A DNA stretch of 64,000 bases from Halolamina litorea (GCF_026616205.1 NZ_JANHGR010000002.1:496001-560000); one strand, 5' to 3'. Counted from the stretch's first letter, positions 1 to 9,478 are shown. Numbers and translations are program-made. Notes: generated by a model from the letters alone, not told the origin.

Positions 1-1039
1 GCAGCGTCAGGTAGTCACGGAGGTAGACCCAGCGGCCCTCCCCGACCTCGCTGGGGTCGAAGTCCTCGCCGACGGCGTCGGCGTACGCCGCGTACGGCAG
101 GTCCGCGCCGACCGAGACCGGCAGCGAGATCCACTTCCAGGGCCGCGTGTTGATGTCCAGCAGCACGTACTCCTCGCGGTCGGCGTCGTAGACGAACTCC
201 GACTCGCTGATGCCGTAGTAGCCGGCGTCCTCGATCACCGAGAGCGCCCGCGCCTCGATCTCGGGGGCGTCGACGGTCCGGACGAGACAGGAGGTGCCGA
301 ACTCCTGTGGGAACCGCACCGCGGCGTTCCCGACGACGGCGAGCGGGTCGCCAGCCTCGGGGACGTAGGAGGCCAGCGAGCGGTCCTTCCCGGTCGCGAT
401 GTTCACCTTCTCCTGCAGCATGACCTCGACCCCGGTCGCCGCCGCGGCGTCGAGCACGTCGTGGAGTTCCTCGCCGTTCGCGACCTCGACGACGTTGCTA
501 CCGATCGCCTCCTCGCCCTCGCGTTTGCGGGCCGGCTTGATCACGAGCGGGAAGCCGAGTTCGTCGGCGGCCGCGTCGGGGTCGGTCTCGCTCGGGAAGT
601 AGGTCTCGGGGTACGGGACATCGAGTTCCTCGGCGCGCTTGTACAGTCGGCTCTTGTCGAGGACGCTGACGTGGTTCCCCCACGGGAGGATCACGTTCTC
701 GACGCCCGCGTCGGCGAAGCCGTGGACCCACTCGTCCATACAGCCGAAGGCGACGACTTCGCCGGCGGCGTCGGCGACCGCGGCAAGGTCTTCCGCGAAC
801 CCCGCCGGATCTTCCAGCGGGTAGCGCACTTCGCCGGCGAAGTCGACGGCGTCCGATGGGGGTGCCACGCCGTCGCCGACCTGGTCGATGGCGATGACGG
901 GTACGTCGTGGGCTGCGAGCGCGCGCGCGACGCTCAGCCCGGTGATGTGTGCGTTCGCGACCACCGCGGGCGTACGATCGAACTCGGCGTCGTCGACGGC
1001 GTCGACGAGCGCGTCGGTGTCGAGGAACTGCTCGGCCAT
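1..1039 (-). CDS. ATP-grasp domain protein, carboxylate-amine ligase-like (3' end beyond window)
   Basis: The gene starts with ATG at 1039 and runs off the left edge without a stop; 346 codons are visible. The N-terminal third reads as a preATP-grasp fold that begins after MAEQFLDTDALVDAVD. The centre carries LGFPLVIKPARK, the usual ATP-grasp nucleotide-binding strand with its lysine, and FVYDADREEYVLLDINTRPW, the acidic and Asn metal-binding strand near the C-terminal end of the fold. Such proteins join a carboxylate to an amine through an acyl-phosphate and use ATP. The substrate cannot be told from the sequence. It is transcribed towards the edge with no partner in view. The superfamily call is firm and the specificity is unknown. 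Confidence 0.8.
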   Translation of the reverse strand, partial: MAEQFLDTDALVDAVDDAEFDRTPAVVANAHITGLSVARALAAHDVPVIAIDQVGDGVAPPSDAVDFAGEVRYPLEDPAGFAEDLAAVADAAGEVVAFGCMDEWVHGFADAGVENVILPWGNHVSVLDKSRLYKRAEELDVPYPETYFPSETDPDAAADELGFPLVIKPARKREGEEAIGSNVVEVANGEELHDVLDAAAATGVEVMLQEKVNIATGKDRSLASYVPEAGDPLAVVGNAAVRFPQEFGTSCLVRTVDAPEIEARALSVIEDAGYYGISESEFVYDADREEYVLLDINTRPWKWISLPVSVGADLPYAAYADAVGEDFDPSEVGEGRWVYLRDYLTL

Positions 1040-1114
1040 ACACCGACTTCGACGCGAGCAGGGAAAAGCCCCGCAAAACCGGCAGTCTCGCGACCGTACC
1101 GCCGTCGCTCCCGC

Positions 1115-1963
1115 TCAGTCCTGCTCGCCGCGGGACTGGCGGGCGACGGGGTGGTCGGCTACGGGGTTGTCGGCCGTCGTGTTCGACGCCGCGCTCTCGT
1201 CCTGTGCGGGGAACTCGAAGCCGCTCTCGGTGCGCCGGGGGTCGGCCGTATCGGCCGTCGCCGTCGGTGCCGCCGGCGTGGCGTCGCTGTCGTCGGCCCC
1301 CTTCGCGGCCTCGGCGGCGTCCCGACCCGTCGCCTCGCCCCACGTCATCCCGTTGTTGAGGTAGTAGGAGACGAACGCGACCGTCGCTGCGCTGCCGGCG
1401 ACGAGGGCGTACGTCGAGGGGCTGTGGACGTCCGGCGCCGCGGCCTTCCCGAACAGGAACACCCAGAGTTTGAGGCCGAAGGGGATCATGATCGCCAGCG
1501 CGGCGAACGTCGTGATGTAGGGGTGTGTGACCGGCCCGTCGCCGGTCATCGACTCCCGGAAGGTGAGGTCGGTCGTGCTGTAGTTGGCGTAGACGCGGCT
1601 GATGAACACCGACAGCCCGAGCAGTTGGGCGGCGGTCATGTCTCCCGCCACCGCGGAGGCCGTGACCTCGATGGAGTAGCCCAGCCCCCCCGCCCCGAGC
1701 GCGGAGAGGATCGTGAACAGCTGCTCGGTGTTCGGCGTGTCGGTCTGCTCGTCGGGGATCCCGATGACCAAGTCGAACAGCGTGAGGTAGAACAGGATCC
1801 GCAAGGTGGCGATCAGCATGTCGTACTCCTGGTGGAACGCCTCCGCGCTGAGCAGCACCGCACTCATCGTGATCGCCCACGCGAGGAACACGGGGTCGGC
1901 CCACGTGAACCGCTGGCGGAGCGCGTCGATGGCGTCCCTGAACCCGGTTACGACGTTCGCCAT
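1115..1963 (-). CDS. Polytopic membrane protein of unknown function
   Basis: This is a 282-residue protein with about six hydrophobic segments in the first 215 residues, followed by an acidic, Ala/Asp/Thr-rich tail that is probably disordered. The ATG at 1963 was chosen over an upstream in-frame ATG at 2020 because a TATA-like stretch (cttttacgtat on the minus strand, 1990-2000) lies 27-37 bases before it, as expected for a leaderless haloarchaeal transcript. I recognise no catalytic motif or family. It is transcribed in the same direction as the ATP-grasp gene, 75 bases upstream of it, so the two may be cotranscribed. Confidence 0.75.
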   Translation of the reverse strand: MANVVTGFRDAIDALRQRFTWADPVFLAWAITMSAVLLSAEAFHQEYDMLIATLRILFYLTLFDLVIGIPDEQTDTPNTEQLFTILSALGAGGLGYSIEVTASAVAGDMTAAQLLGLSVFISRVYANYSTTDLTFRESMTGDGPVTHPYITTFAALAIMIPFGLKLWVFLFGKAAAPDVHSPSTYALVAGSAATVAFVSYYLNNGMTWGEATGRDAAEAAKGADDSDATPAAPTATADTADPRRTESGFEFPAQDESAASNTTADNPVADHPVARQSRGEQD

Positions 1964-2073
1964 TCGCTCCCCGAAGGCTACTCCGGACAGATACGTAAAA
2001 GGAGGACCCGTCCCCGTCACGAGGTGGCTCCGGAAGGGACGCGCTTATTCGGCACAATCGCCTCCCAACCGGT

Positions 2074-2586
2074 ATGAGCGACCTCCCCGACCGGGCGCGA
2101 CGGGCGTTCCGGGACCACGACGCGTTCGACGGCCACGAGAGCGATCGGTTCGTCGCCACCGCGACCCCCTTCGAGGGCGTCGTCGACGCCGAAAGTGCCG
2201 ACGGCGGCCGGATTCGCTTCGTCGTCACCGTCCGCGTGCCGATGCTCGACGAGGTGACCGAGGACGACGTTGCGCCGGTCGTCGAGGAGGGCTGGTACGA
2301 GACGCTCGAACGCCGCCTCGGCAACATCGGCGGCGGGGTGCTCGCCGGCGGTCACGACCCCGAGCCGGCCGTCGAGACGGTCACCCACGACGGTACCCGT
2401 GTCGCCGAAGTGACGACGGCGTTCGACGAGATCGACCCCCGGCGCGGCGTGAACGACGCGGCGGCGTTCATCGACTTCGTGGAGGGAACGTACGTACAGG
2501 GCGTGATCCCGGGGTACGACTACACCGACCCGGTTGCGGGGATCATGGCCGAGGCGCGGCGGGCCGGCGGCAGCGACGGGGTCTGA
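2074..2586 (+). CDS. DUF5813-type haloarchaeal protein
   Basis: This is a 170-residue soluble acidic protein that starts MSDLPDRARRAFRDHDAF. It resembles the haloarchaea-specific DUF5813 group, whose function is unknown. It has no signal peptide or membrane segment and no catalytic motif that I can name. A TATA-like cttatt at 2043-2048 lies 26-31 bases before the ATG, which supports this start. It is divergent from the membrane protein gene on the left. The family assignment is from memory of the sequence pattern; no function is inferred. Confidence 0.75.
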   Translation: MSDLPDRARRAFRDHDAFDGHESDRFVATATPFEGVVDAESADGGRIRFVVTVRVPMLDEVTEDDVAPVVEEGWYETLERRLGNIGGGVLAGGHDPEPAVETVTHDGTRVAEVTTAFDEIDPRRGVNDAAAFIDFVEGTYVQGVIPGYDYTDPVAGIMAEARRAGGSDGV

Positions 2587-2688
2587 AGGGGAAGGCGGCG
2601 ACGGACAGCCGCCGACATCGACCGTCGAACGACGACGCGCTCGACCGACAGCGACAACGAAAAGGCCACGCGGCCCCGAACGGACGAT

Positions 2689-3009
2689 ATGGCTTCGGCG
2701 CTCTCGCTCGCCTTCCTGCTCGCGCTCGTCGCCGGCCACACGCTGGTCGCGGCGGTGCTGACCCGCTACTTCCGGATCGCGCTCGATTCGCGCGGGGGCG
2801 TCGCCGTGTTCACGGTCACCGGCATCCCGATCGTGTTGATCGCCTCGACGTACGTCTTCTCGGGCGTCTTCGGACTCGGCCCCGAACTCGGGAACCCGGC
2901 GCTCGTGCTCGCGCTGTTGGTCGCCGTCCCGGTCGGCCTCGGCGCGCTGATCGACGTGCTGTACGTTCCGCCGCCGGATGAGGTCGAACTGCCCGAGACC
3001 TGGGAGTAA
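2689..3009 (+). CDS. Small membrane protein with three hydrophobic segments
   Basis: This 106-residue protein has hydrophobic stretches near residues 5-25, 37-60 and 68-90 and ends in a short acidic tail (PPPDEVELPETWE). It looks like a small haloarchaeal integral membrane protein. I see no known motif. The reading frame is supported by G/C-rich third codon positions and by the clear stop before the convergent thymidylate kinase gene 24 bases away. Confidence 0.7.
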   Translation: MASALSLAFLLALVAGHTLVAAVLTRYFRIALDSRGGVAVFTVTGIPIVLIASTYVFSGVFGLGPELGNPALVLALLVAVPVGLGALIDVLYVPPPDEVELPETWE

Positions 3010-3033
3010 CGGCTTTTCGTCGCTGTCGCTGGC

Positions 3034-3630
3034 TTACTCTTCGTGTTCGCTTACGAGCCGATCCACGACGCCTTCGACCGTGTTGATCACGACCTCGGGC
3101 GACTGCGTGGCGTCGACGCGGACGAAGCGCTCCGGTTCGGCCTCGATCAGGCGCTCGTAGTTCGACTCCACCTGTGCGAGGAAGCCGGCCTCCTCGAACT
3201 GGTTGGTCTTGCCGCTGCGGGCCGCCGCCGTTTCGGGGTCCACGTCGAGGTAGATGGTCGCGTCGGGCTCGCGGCTGAACGCCGAGTGGATCCCGCGGAT
3301 GTACTCCATCGGGCGCTTGAGGTCGCTGTCGGCGAGCGCGGCGCCCTGATAGGCGTAGCGGGAGTCGGAGTAGCGGTCGGAGATCACCAGTTCGTCGTTC
3401 TCCAGCGCGGGTCGGATCGTCTCGCTGAGGTGATTGGCGTGGTCGGCGGTGAACAGGAACAGCGTCGCCAGCGGGTCGGCGTCGTCGTCGCCGATGGCGC
3501 GGTTGACCGCGTCGCCGTACCACGACTCGGTCGGCTCCCGAGTGAACGTCGCCTCGGGCCGTGCGGCGTGGAGAGCCTCCCAGACGGTCGTCTTGCCGCT
3601 GCCGTCGAGCCCCTCCAAGGTGATGAGCAT
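3034..3630 (-). CDS. tmk: Thymidylate kinase (dTMP kinase)
   Basis: This enzyme phosphorylates dTMP to dTDP with ATP in the cytoplasm, a necessary step of dTTP synthesis. The 198-residue length is normal for the family. The P-loop GLDGSGKTT is at residues 7-15, and the DR(Y/F) motif appears in [15 protein letters not shown], which positions dTMP. A later stretch, [19 protein letters not shown], fits the lid region. It stands alone between convergent and divergent neighbours, so it is probably monocistronic. Confidence 0.95.
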   Translation of the reverse strand: MLITLEGLDGSGKTTVWEALHAARPEATFTREPTESWYGDAVNRAIGDDDADPLATLFLFTADHANHLSETIRPALENDELVISDRYSDSRYAYQGAALADSDLKRPMEYIRGIHSAFSREPDATIYLDVDPETAAARSGKTNQFEEAGFLAQVESNYERLIEAEPERFVRVDATQSPEVVINTVEGVVDRLVSEHEE

Positions 3631-3748
3631 GGCCGGAGGGTGTCCGCCCCGGGATTAAGGCGCGTCGGTTCGGGCGACCGGCGAGGGTCCGGGGTACCGA
3701 CGGTCGGCCGCTGCGGACCGCCGAACGGCGACCACCGGGGCCGCCTCG

Positions 3749-3754
3749 TTTTAA
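3749..3754 (+). promoter_or_regulatory. TATA-like element of the NDUFA9-like gene
   Basis: TTTTAA lies 26-31 bases before the ATG at 3780. The spacing is typical of leaderless haloarchaeal transcripts and supports that start codon. Confidence 0.6.
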
Positions 3755-3779
3755 GTTAGCGTGCGCCGATGTCACGCAT

Positions 3780-4667
3780 ATGGACATACTCGTCGCCGGT
3801 GGTGACGGCTTCATCGGCCGACCCCTCTGTGCGGAGCTCGCTGACCGCGGCCACAACGTGACCGCGATGTCCCGTACCCCACCAGAGGAGTCTCTGCCCG
3901 ACGGCGTGGCCCACGAGACGGGCGACGTGACGGACTACGACTCGGTCGAACCGGTCGTCGACGGCCACGACGCGGTCGTCAACCTCGTGGCGCTCTCGCC
4001 GCTGTTCAGCCCCAGCGGCGGCGAGGACACCCACTTCCGGGTCCACCTCGGTGGGACCGAGAACCTCGTCGCCGCCGCCGAGGAAACCGGCGCCGACCGG
4101 TTCCTCCAGCAGAGCGCCCTCGGCGCCGACCCCGACGGCCCGACTCACTACATCCGCGCGAAGGGACAGGCCGAGGACGTCGTCCGCGACTCCGACCTCG
4201 ACTGGACGATCACCCGCCCCTCGGTCGTCTTCGGCGAGGGCGGGGAGTTCGTGAAGTTCACCAAACTGCTCGCGCCGCCGTACGTCACGCCGCTGCCGGG
4301 CGGCGGGAAGACCCGGTTCCAGCCGATCCACGTGGGCGACCTCGTACCGATGCTCGCCGACGCCGTGCTGGAGGACGAACACATCGGGAAGACCTACGAC
4401 ATCGGCGGGCCGGAGAAGCTCACGATGGCCGAAGTCGCCCGACTCGGCCACCGCGCCGACGGCCGGAGCGTGAACGTGCTCCCGATCCCGATGTCGCTCT
4501 CGAAGATCGGTCTCTCGACGCTCGACTACGTGCCGGGGTTCCCGTTCGGTAGCGACCAGTTCCGATCGCTACGGATGGACAACACTGTCGACGACAACGA
4601 CGTGTCGGCGTTCGGCGTCGACGAGTCGGAACTCACGACGCTCTCGTCGTTCTTGGCCCTCGGCTGA
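3780..4667 (+). CDS. NAD(P)-binding Rossmann protein, complex I NDUFA9-like
   Basis: This 295-residue atypical short-chain dehydrogenase has an N-terminal GGDGFIG dinucleotide motif (residues 7-13). The body resembles the NDUFA9/NmrA-type group (DVTDYDSVEPVVDGHDAV, then DWTITRPSVVFGEGG), where a conserved Arg-Pro follows the substrate strand. Members bind NAD(P)H; many have no proven reaction, and the homology to a complex I accessory subunit does not prove a role in respiration. No complex I genes lie nearby. The gene appears monocistronic with its own promoter. Confidence 0.85.
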   Translation: MDILVAGGDGFIGRPLCAELADRGHNVTAMSRTPPEESLPDGVAHETGDVTDYDSVEPVVDGHDAVVNLVALSPLFSPSGGEDTHFRVHLGGTENLVAAAEETGADRFLQQSALGADPDGPTHYIRAKGQAEDVVRDSDLDWTITRPSVVFGEGGEFVKFTKLLAPPYVTPLPGGGKTRFQPIHVGDLVPMLADAVLEDEHIGKTYDIGGPEKLTMAEVARLGHRADGRSVNVLPIPMSLSKIGLSTLDYVPGFPFGSDQFRSLRMDNTVDDNDVSAFGVDESELTTLSSFLALG

Positions 4668-4705
4668 CACGACATCGCCGGTTCCGTTCCCGTCGGGACC
4701 CCTCG

Positions 4706-4712
4706 TTTTTAG
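4706..4712 (+). promoter_or_regulatory. TATA-like element of the histidine kinase gene
   Basis: TTTTTAG lies 29-35 bases before the ATG at 4741, within the expected range for a basal archaeal promoter. Confidence 0.55.
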
Positions 4713-4740
4713 TTCTACCCGCGCAGCTACCCTTCGTAAG

Positions 4741-6402
4741 ATGGCGTGGGCCCCGGCTGTACCGTCGCTGTTGTTGTTCGCGGTCAGCGTGTTCTCGGGG
4801 CTGCTCGCGATCGCGGTCGCCTCCACCCGGCACGAACGCTACGCGAGCGGGTTCGTCGCGATCGTGGTGGTCATCGCCGCCTGGTCGCTGACCTACGGGA
4901 TCCAACTCGGGTTCGATGGCGTCGCCGGCCAGTCGACGTGGTGGCGGTTCACCCTCGCCACTGCGGGGTTCCTCCCGACCGCGTGGCTGCTGTTCGCGCT
5001 CCCGTACGCCGGGAAGGGAGCGTGGCTCACTCGAACGGCGAAGTGGGCGATGGCCGGCGAGCCGATGCTGTTCGCCACGTTCGTCCTCACCAACCCTCGC
5101 CACCGCCTCATCTGGACGGAGCTGTCGGTGCCGGCCGACGCGCTGGTGACGGTGTTCGCGCCGACGTTCGCGGCTGGCTACTTCCTCCACATGGCGTACG
5201 CCTACTCGATGGTCGGCTTCGGCGTCTACCTCGTCCTGCAGACGGCGGCCCGGTCCTCGGAGCTATATCGTCGACAGGGAGTCACGCTTATCGCCTCGGT
5301 CGTCCCCCCGGTGCTGGCCCACGTCGCGTTCACGCTCGGGATCAGCCCCGTTCCCGGGCTGGATCTGACGCCGTTCACGTTCGGCGCCACGGTGGCGCTG
5401 ATCAGCGTCGGCCTGTTCCGCTTCGACCTGCTCGACCGGACGCCCATCGCCCGCGAGGCCGCCCTCGACGTGGTCGGGAACGGCCTCGTCGTCCTCGACG
5501 CGGAAGGGATGGTCGTCGACGCCGAGGAGCGCGCCCGTCGAGTACTCACGCCGGCGCCCAGCCCCAGCGACCACGTCTCGGCCGTCTTCCCCGAGACAGG
5601 GCTCGAACGGCTCTCCGGGGCGACCGTCGAGGGCGAACCGGACGGGGCCCGCCGCACCTACGAGGTGCAGGTCTCGGGGCTCCGTGACGCCGAGGGGCAA
5701 CTCACGGGCTACGCGCTGGTTCTCCGGGACGTGACCGACCGGCGCGCGTACGAACAGCGCCTGCAGGTCGCCAACCGGGTGCTCAGGCACAACCTCCGGA
5801 ACGACATGAACGTGGTCCACGGCCTCGCCGAACGGATCGAGGCCGGCGAGGCCGACCAACCGGCGGCGGTCGCCGCCCGGATTCAGGCGAAAGTCGAGGG
5901 CGTCGTCGAGACCAGCGAGAAGGTCCGCGAGATGACCCGACTGGAGCCGTCGTCGGCCGACGACGCCGATCCGGTCGACCTCTTCGATACCGCTACGGAG
6001 GTGCTCGAGCGGTTCGACTCGAGCACCGACGCCGTCGTCGAATCGAAGCGCACGGCCCCCGCCGTCGCCGCCGTCGCCGACGAGTCCGCGCTCGGGACGG
6101 CGGTGTGGAACGTCCTCGAGAACGCGGTCGAGCACAACGCCGGCCCCGAGCCGTGGGTGGGACTGCGTGCCGGCACGGACTCGGGTGTGGCGTGGCTGGA
6201 AATCGCCGACAACGGCCCCGGCATCCCCGTCGACGAACGCGAAGTCCTCCGCCGTGAGACCGAGACGCCGCTCAAACACAGCCAAGGCTTGGGGCTCTGG
6301 CTGGCCTCGTGGAGCACCCGCGCGGCCGGCGGCGAACTCACCATCGAGTCCACCGGCTGTCAGGGGACGACGATCCGCCTGACGTTCCCAGTGGCGCACT
6401 GA
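4741..6402 (+). CDS. Membrane sensor histidine kinase with N-terminal 7TM domain
   Basis: This is a 553-residue protein. Residues 1 to about 225 form seven hydrophobic segments like the histidine-kinase N-terminal 7TM domain. Residues 230-335 form a PAS-like module (GNGLVVLDAEGMVVDAEERA). An H-box VLRHNLRND carries the phospho-accepting His at about residue 350. The ATPase domain has an N-box ENAVEHN (near 460), a G1 box ADNGPGIP and a G2 box QGLGLWLASW. It should autophosphorylate in response to a membrane or cytosolic signal and pass the phosphate to a response regulator. No regulator gene is adjacent, so the partner and signal are unknown. Confidence 0.92.
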   Translation: MAWAPAVPSLLLFAVSVFSGLLAIAVASTRHERYASGFVAIVVVIAAWSLTYGIQLGFDGVAGQSTWWRFTLATAGFLPTAWLLFALPYAGKGAWLTRTAKWAMAGEPMLFATFVLTNPRHRLIWTELSVPADALVTVFAPTFAAGYFLHMAYAYSMVGFGVYLVLQTAARSSELYRRQGVTLIASVVPPVLAHVAFTLGISPVPGLDLTPFTFGATVALISVGLFRFDLLDRTPIAREAALDVVGNGLVVLDAEGMVVDAEERARRVLTPAPSPSDHVSAVFPETGLERLSGATVEGEPDGARRTYEVQVSGLRDAEGQLTGYALVLRDVTDRRAYEQRLQVANRVLRHNLRNDMNVVHGLAERIEAGEADQPAAVAARIQAKVEGVVETSEKVREMTRLEPSSADDADPVDLFDTATEVLERFDSSTDAVVESKRTAPAVAAVADESALGTAVWNVLENAVEHNAGPEPWVGLRAGTDSGVAWLEIADNGPGIPVDEREVLRRETETPLKHSQGLGLWLASWSTRAAGGELTIESTGCQGTTIRLTFPVAH

Positions 6403-6448
6403 TCCCCCGACCGCACAGCCTTTCCCCACCGGCCGCTACCTCCCGCCC

Positions 6449-7201
6449 ATGCGCGTCACGCTGCTGGGCACGGGAAGCGCCATGCCGCTCCCCGACCGCG
6501 TCCAGACCGGCCTGCTGCTCGAACGGGACGATCGGGCGCTGCTCGTGGACTGTGGGGCCGGCATCCTCCACCGGCTCTCGAACACCGAGGTCGGCTACGA
6601 GGGCGTCTCGACGGTCCTCCTGACCCACCACCACCTCGACCACGTCAGCGACCTGCTCGCGCTGTTGAAGGCCCGCTGGCTCGCCGGCGAGACCCACCTC
6701 GAAGTGATCGGCCCCGCGGGCACCAAGGCGCTGCTCGACGACCTGCTCGCGGTCCACGACTACCTGCAGGACCGCGTCGACCTCTCGATCCGCGAGGTGA
6801 GCGCCGCCAGCGACTTCGAGGCTGCCGGCTTCGAGATCGCGGCCCACGAGACCGTCCACTCGATGGACTGTCTTGCCTACCGGTTCGCCGGCGAGGGCGA
6901 TGAGGGGACGTTCACCTTCGGCGCTGACGGCGAAGCCAGCGGCGCAATCGCCCGCTTCGCCGACGGCTCGGACACCCTGCTCCACGACTGCTCGTTCCCC
7001 GACGAGATCGACGTGGACAACCACCCGACGCCGACGCAGTTGGGCGAGGCCCTCGCGGGCACCGACATCGACCGACTCCTCCTGACCCACCTCTACCCCC
7101 ACACCGAGGGGAAGCACGACGAGATGGTCGAGAGCATCGAGCGCGCCGGATTCGACGGCGAGGTGGCCGTCGCCGAGGACGGCATGCGCTTCGACGTATG
7201 A
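6449..7201 (+). CDS. MBL-fold metallohydrolase, RNase Z-like
   Basis: This is a 250-residue metallo-beta-lactamase fold protein that begins MRVTLLGTGSAMPLPD, typical of the RNase Z/arylsulfatase-like branch. The zinc motif THHHLDHV has HxHxDH at residues 60-65. Later conserved elements are AHETVHS, LLHDCSFPDE (metal-binding Asp) and LLLTHLYP. It lacks the longer exosite arm of tRNase Z, so tRNA 3'-end processing is possible but not shown. Its last four bases overlap the start of the DNA glycosylase gene (ATGA), so the two are translationally coupled. Confidence 0.85.
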   Translation: MRVTLLGTGSAMPLPDRVQTGLLLERDDRALLVDCGAGILHRLSNTEVGYEGVSTVLLTHHHLDHVSDLLALLKARWLAGETHLEVIGPAGTKALLDDLLAVHDYLQDRVDLSIREVSAASDFEAAGFEIAAHETVHSMDCLAYRFAGEGDEGTFTFGADGEASGAIARFADGSDTLLHDCSFPDEIDVDNHPTPTQLGEALAGTDIDRLLLTHLYPHTEGKHDEMVESIERAGFDGEVAVAEDGMRFDV

Positions 7202-7884
7202 GCGACGACGCCGACACTGGTGAGGGCGACGGCGCGGCTGTCGACGCCCCCGTACCCGAGGTGGATCCCCACGACTACCTCGCCGACGACCCCTACCTCG
7301 GCCCAGTCGTCGCGGAGTTCGGGGAACTCGGACTCGACCCCGCGGCGGACGCCTTCCAGCGCCTCGTCGTCTCGATCATCCGCCAGCAGGTGTCGATGGC
7401 CTCCGCGGCGGCGACCCGCGAGCGACTCTTCGACGCCGTCGAGGTGACCCCGGAGGGGATCCGCGGCGCCGCCGACGAGACGCTCAAGGAGGCGGGCCTC
7501 TCCGGACAGAAAACGCGGTACGTCAACGAGATCGCCGACGCGTTCCACGAGCACGGCTGGACCCGCGCCGACTTCGAAGCGATGAGCGACGACGAGGTCC
7601 GGGAGACGCTGACCGCCATCACCGGCGTCGGCCCGTGGACGGCGGAGATGTTCCTCCTGTTCGTGCTGGGCCGACCGGACGTGTTCCCCGTCGGCGACCT
7701 CGGGGTCCGGGAGGGGCTGAAGACGCTGCTCGATCCGCACGCCGTCGACGCCGAGTCGATGACCCGCGGGGAGATGCGGGCGTTCGCCGAGCGCTGGGCG
7801 CCGGTCCGAAGCTACGCGACGCTGTACCTCTGGCGCGTGACCGAGGACATCGTCGCCGACGTGGGCGAAGTCGTCGAGGAGTGA
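7198..7884 (+). CDS. DNA-3-methyladenine glycosylase, AlkA/HhH-GPD family
   Basis: This 228-residue protein has the HhH-GPD fold. SIIRQQVSMASAAATRERL forms the early helices, ITGVGPWTAEMFLLF is the helix-hairpin-helix with its Gly-rich turn, and FPVGDLGVREGL carries the expected catalytic Asp. Family members excise alkylated purines and leave an abasic site for base excision repair. The ATGA overlap with the preceding MBL-fold gene implies one mRNA. The family call is secure; the exact lesion range is not. Confidence 0.9.
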   Translation: MSDDADTGEGDGAAVDAPVPEVDPHDYLADDPYLGPVVAEFGELGLDPAADAFQRLVVSIIRQQVSMASAAATRERLFDAVEVTPEGIRGAADETLKEAGLSGQKTRYVNEIADAFHEHGWTRADFEAMSDDEVRETLTAITGVGPWTAEMFLLFVLGRPDVFPVGDLGVREGLKTLLDPHAVDAESMTRGEMRAFAERWAPVRSYATLYLWRVTEDIVADVGEVVEE

Positions 7885-7953
7885 GCCACGCGACCACCGC
7901 GCGGGCCAGAGCGAACGGTACAGCCCTGCTCGCGGGTGACTCGCCGTGATCGG

Positions 7954-8610
7954 TCACATCGAACTCGGGTCGCCCATCCCCTCTTTGACGCCGAAATGCA
8001 GCAAGCCGAGGTTGATGGGGAGCGCGGCGAGGAAGCCGAGCGAGAGCGACACCGCGAGCGACGCCCAGAACACCGGCTCACCCATCGTCGCCTCGCCGGC
8101 GAGGTAGACGTCAGAGCCGATGGCGACGGCCTCCATGGCGACGATGCTGCCGGACTCGCTGTAGGCGGCGTCAGAGACTGCCTCGCGGAAGCCCACACCC
8201 TCCTGCATCAGCGGGCCGATAGTGAACACCAGCCCGAAGAGATACGCGAACGAGAAGGTGGTGGCGATGACGCCGGCCGTGTTCAGGAGTAGGATCCCCG
8301 CAGCCAGCGTGATGCCGACCACTTCCCCGATGCCACAACCGGAGTAGCAGTGGCTCGTCGAGCGGAGCCCGCGCCGGACGAAGCTGTCCTCGCTGATCTG
8401 GGTCCGGCCGCTGTACCAGTAGACGGCGAGGCCGAGCAGTCCGGAGTAGAGCACCGTCAGTGTCCAGACGAGCTTCATCATCGACGGCAGCGCGGCGTTG
8501 TGGCGGCGCAGGTCGAGCCAGAGCACGCCGACCGAGAGCAGCGAGAGCCCGACCCACGCCACCACCAGTTCGAGCGTGACGAGATCGTGGAACGCCTGCT
8601 GGAGGCTCAT
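7954..8610 (-). CDS. DUF4396 membrane protein with His/Cys cluster
   Basis: This is a 218-residue membrane protein with about six hydrophobic segments. Between segments 2 and 3 it carries STSHCYSGCGIGEVVG, the signature of the DUF4396 family, in which a His and two Cys could bind metal or undergo redox change. Several acidic residues and Met-Glu pairs lie inside later segments (SESGSIVAMEAVAIG). No function has been established to my knowledge. The gene is convergent with the glycosylase and 45 bases downstream of the SDR gene in the same direction. Confidence 0.8.
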   Translation of the reverse strand: MSLQQAFHDLVTLELVVAWVGLSLLSVGVLWLDLRRHNAALPSMMKLVWTLTVLYSGLLGLAVYWYSGRTQISEDSFVRRGLRSTSHCYSGCGIGEVVGITLAAGILLLNTAGVIATTFSFAYLFGLVFTIGPLMQEGVGFREAVSDAAYSESGSIVAMEAVAIGSDVYLAGEATMGEPVFWASLAVSLSLGFLAALPINLGLLHFGVKEGMGDPSSM

Positions 8611-8655
8611 CTCACGCGGGTGATAGCCGACTCGGCGGTTTCAGGCTGGTGGCCG

Positions 8656-9432
8656 TCAGACCGCACTCAGGCCGCCGTCGACGACCAGCCCCTCGCCGGA
8701 GACGTAGCCCGCGGCGTCGCTGGCGAGGAAGCAGACTGCGTCGGCCACGTCGCCGGGATCGCCGAAGCGCGCGAGCGGGATCTCGTCCTCGTAGCGCTCG
8801 GCACGCTCGCCGCCGACGGTCGGCACGTCCTCGCGGGTCATCGCCGTGTCGATCACGCCCGGGAGGACGCAGTTGACCCGTATCTCCGGCCCGAGCGCGT
8901 CGGCCATCGACTTCGTGAAGTTCCGCACCGCGGCCTTCGAGGCGGAGTAGATCGGGTGGTTGCCGGTGCCGTGCAGCGCGGCGATGGAACTGAGGTTCAC
9001 GATGACGCCCTCGTCCATCGCGGCGGCGGCGGCCCGAGCCCCGAAGAACACGCCCTTGGCGTTGATGTCCATCACGCGGTCGTAGTCGGCCTCGTCGATC
9101 CGGTCGAACGGCATCGTCCGGAAGACGCCGGCGTTGTTGACCATCACGTCCACCCCGCCGAGGCTCTCGGCGGCCTCGACGGCGACTTCGAGGTCCGACG
9201 GCTCGCGCACATCACACTCGACGAAGTGGCCCGATCGGTCGGTTTCGGCGTCGATGTACTCGTGGGTGGGCCGCGGGTCCTGTGCACCCCCCTCGGACTC
9301 GGGAATCCGTGGTTCCTCGCGCACGTCGGCGATCACCACGTCGGCGCCGCGTTCGGCCATGCGGATCGCGGTCCGGCGACCGATGCCACTCGACCCCCCG
9401 GTGACGACGGCGACCTTGTCGGTCACGTCCAT
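8656..9432 (-). CDS. Short-chain dehydrogenase/reductase (SDR)
   Basis: This is a 258-residue classical SDR. The cofactor motif TGGSSGIG is near residues 10-17, NNAGVF follows mid-protein, and the catalytic YSASK tetrad lies near residue 160 after SSIAALHG. The start MDVTDKVAVVTGG at 9432 was chosen because the reading frame continues far upstream without family sequence. An Asp at the end of beta-2 (VVIADVREE) suggests NAD rather than NADP. The substrate is unknown; the 25-residue insert after that strand (residues 39-65) is somewhat long. Confidence 0.88.
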   Translation of the reverse strand: MDVTDKVAVVTGGSSGIGRRTAIRMAERGADVVIADVREEPRIPESEGGAQDPRPTHEYIDAETDRSGHFVECDVREPSDLEVAVEAAESLGGVDVMVNNAGVFRTMPFDRIDEADYDRVMDINAKGVFFGARAAAAAMDEGVIVNLSSIAALHGTGNHPIYSASKAAVRNFTKSMADALGPEIRVNCVLPGVIDTAMTREDVPTVGGERAERYEDEIPLARFGDPGDVADAVCFLASDAAGYVSGEGLVVDGGLSAV

Positions 9433-9478
9433 ACGCGAGAGGAGGGCCGGCGCGGACGTGAAAGATGTGGCCGCCTGC

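Noticed and set aside
461-2077. Long plus-strand frame over the ATP-grasp and membrane protein genes
   Set aside because: It is antisense to two genes with clear protein features and its translation is low-complexity Arg/Val/Gly. It is a shadow frame.
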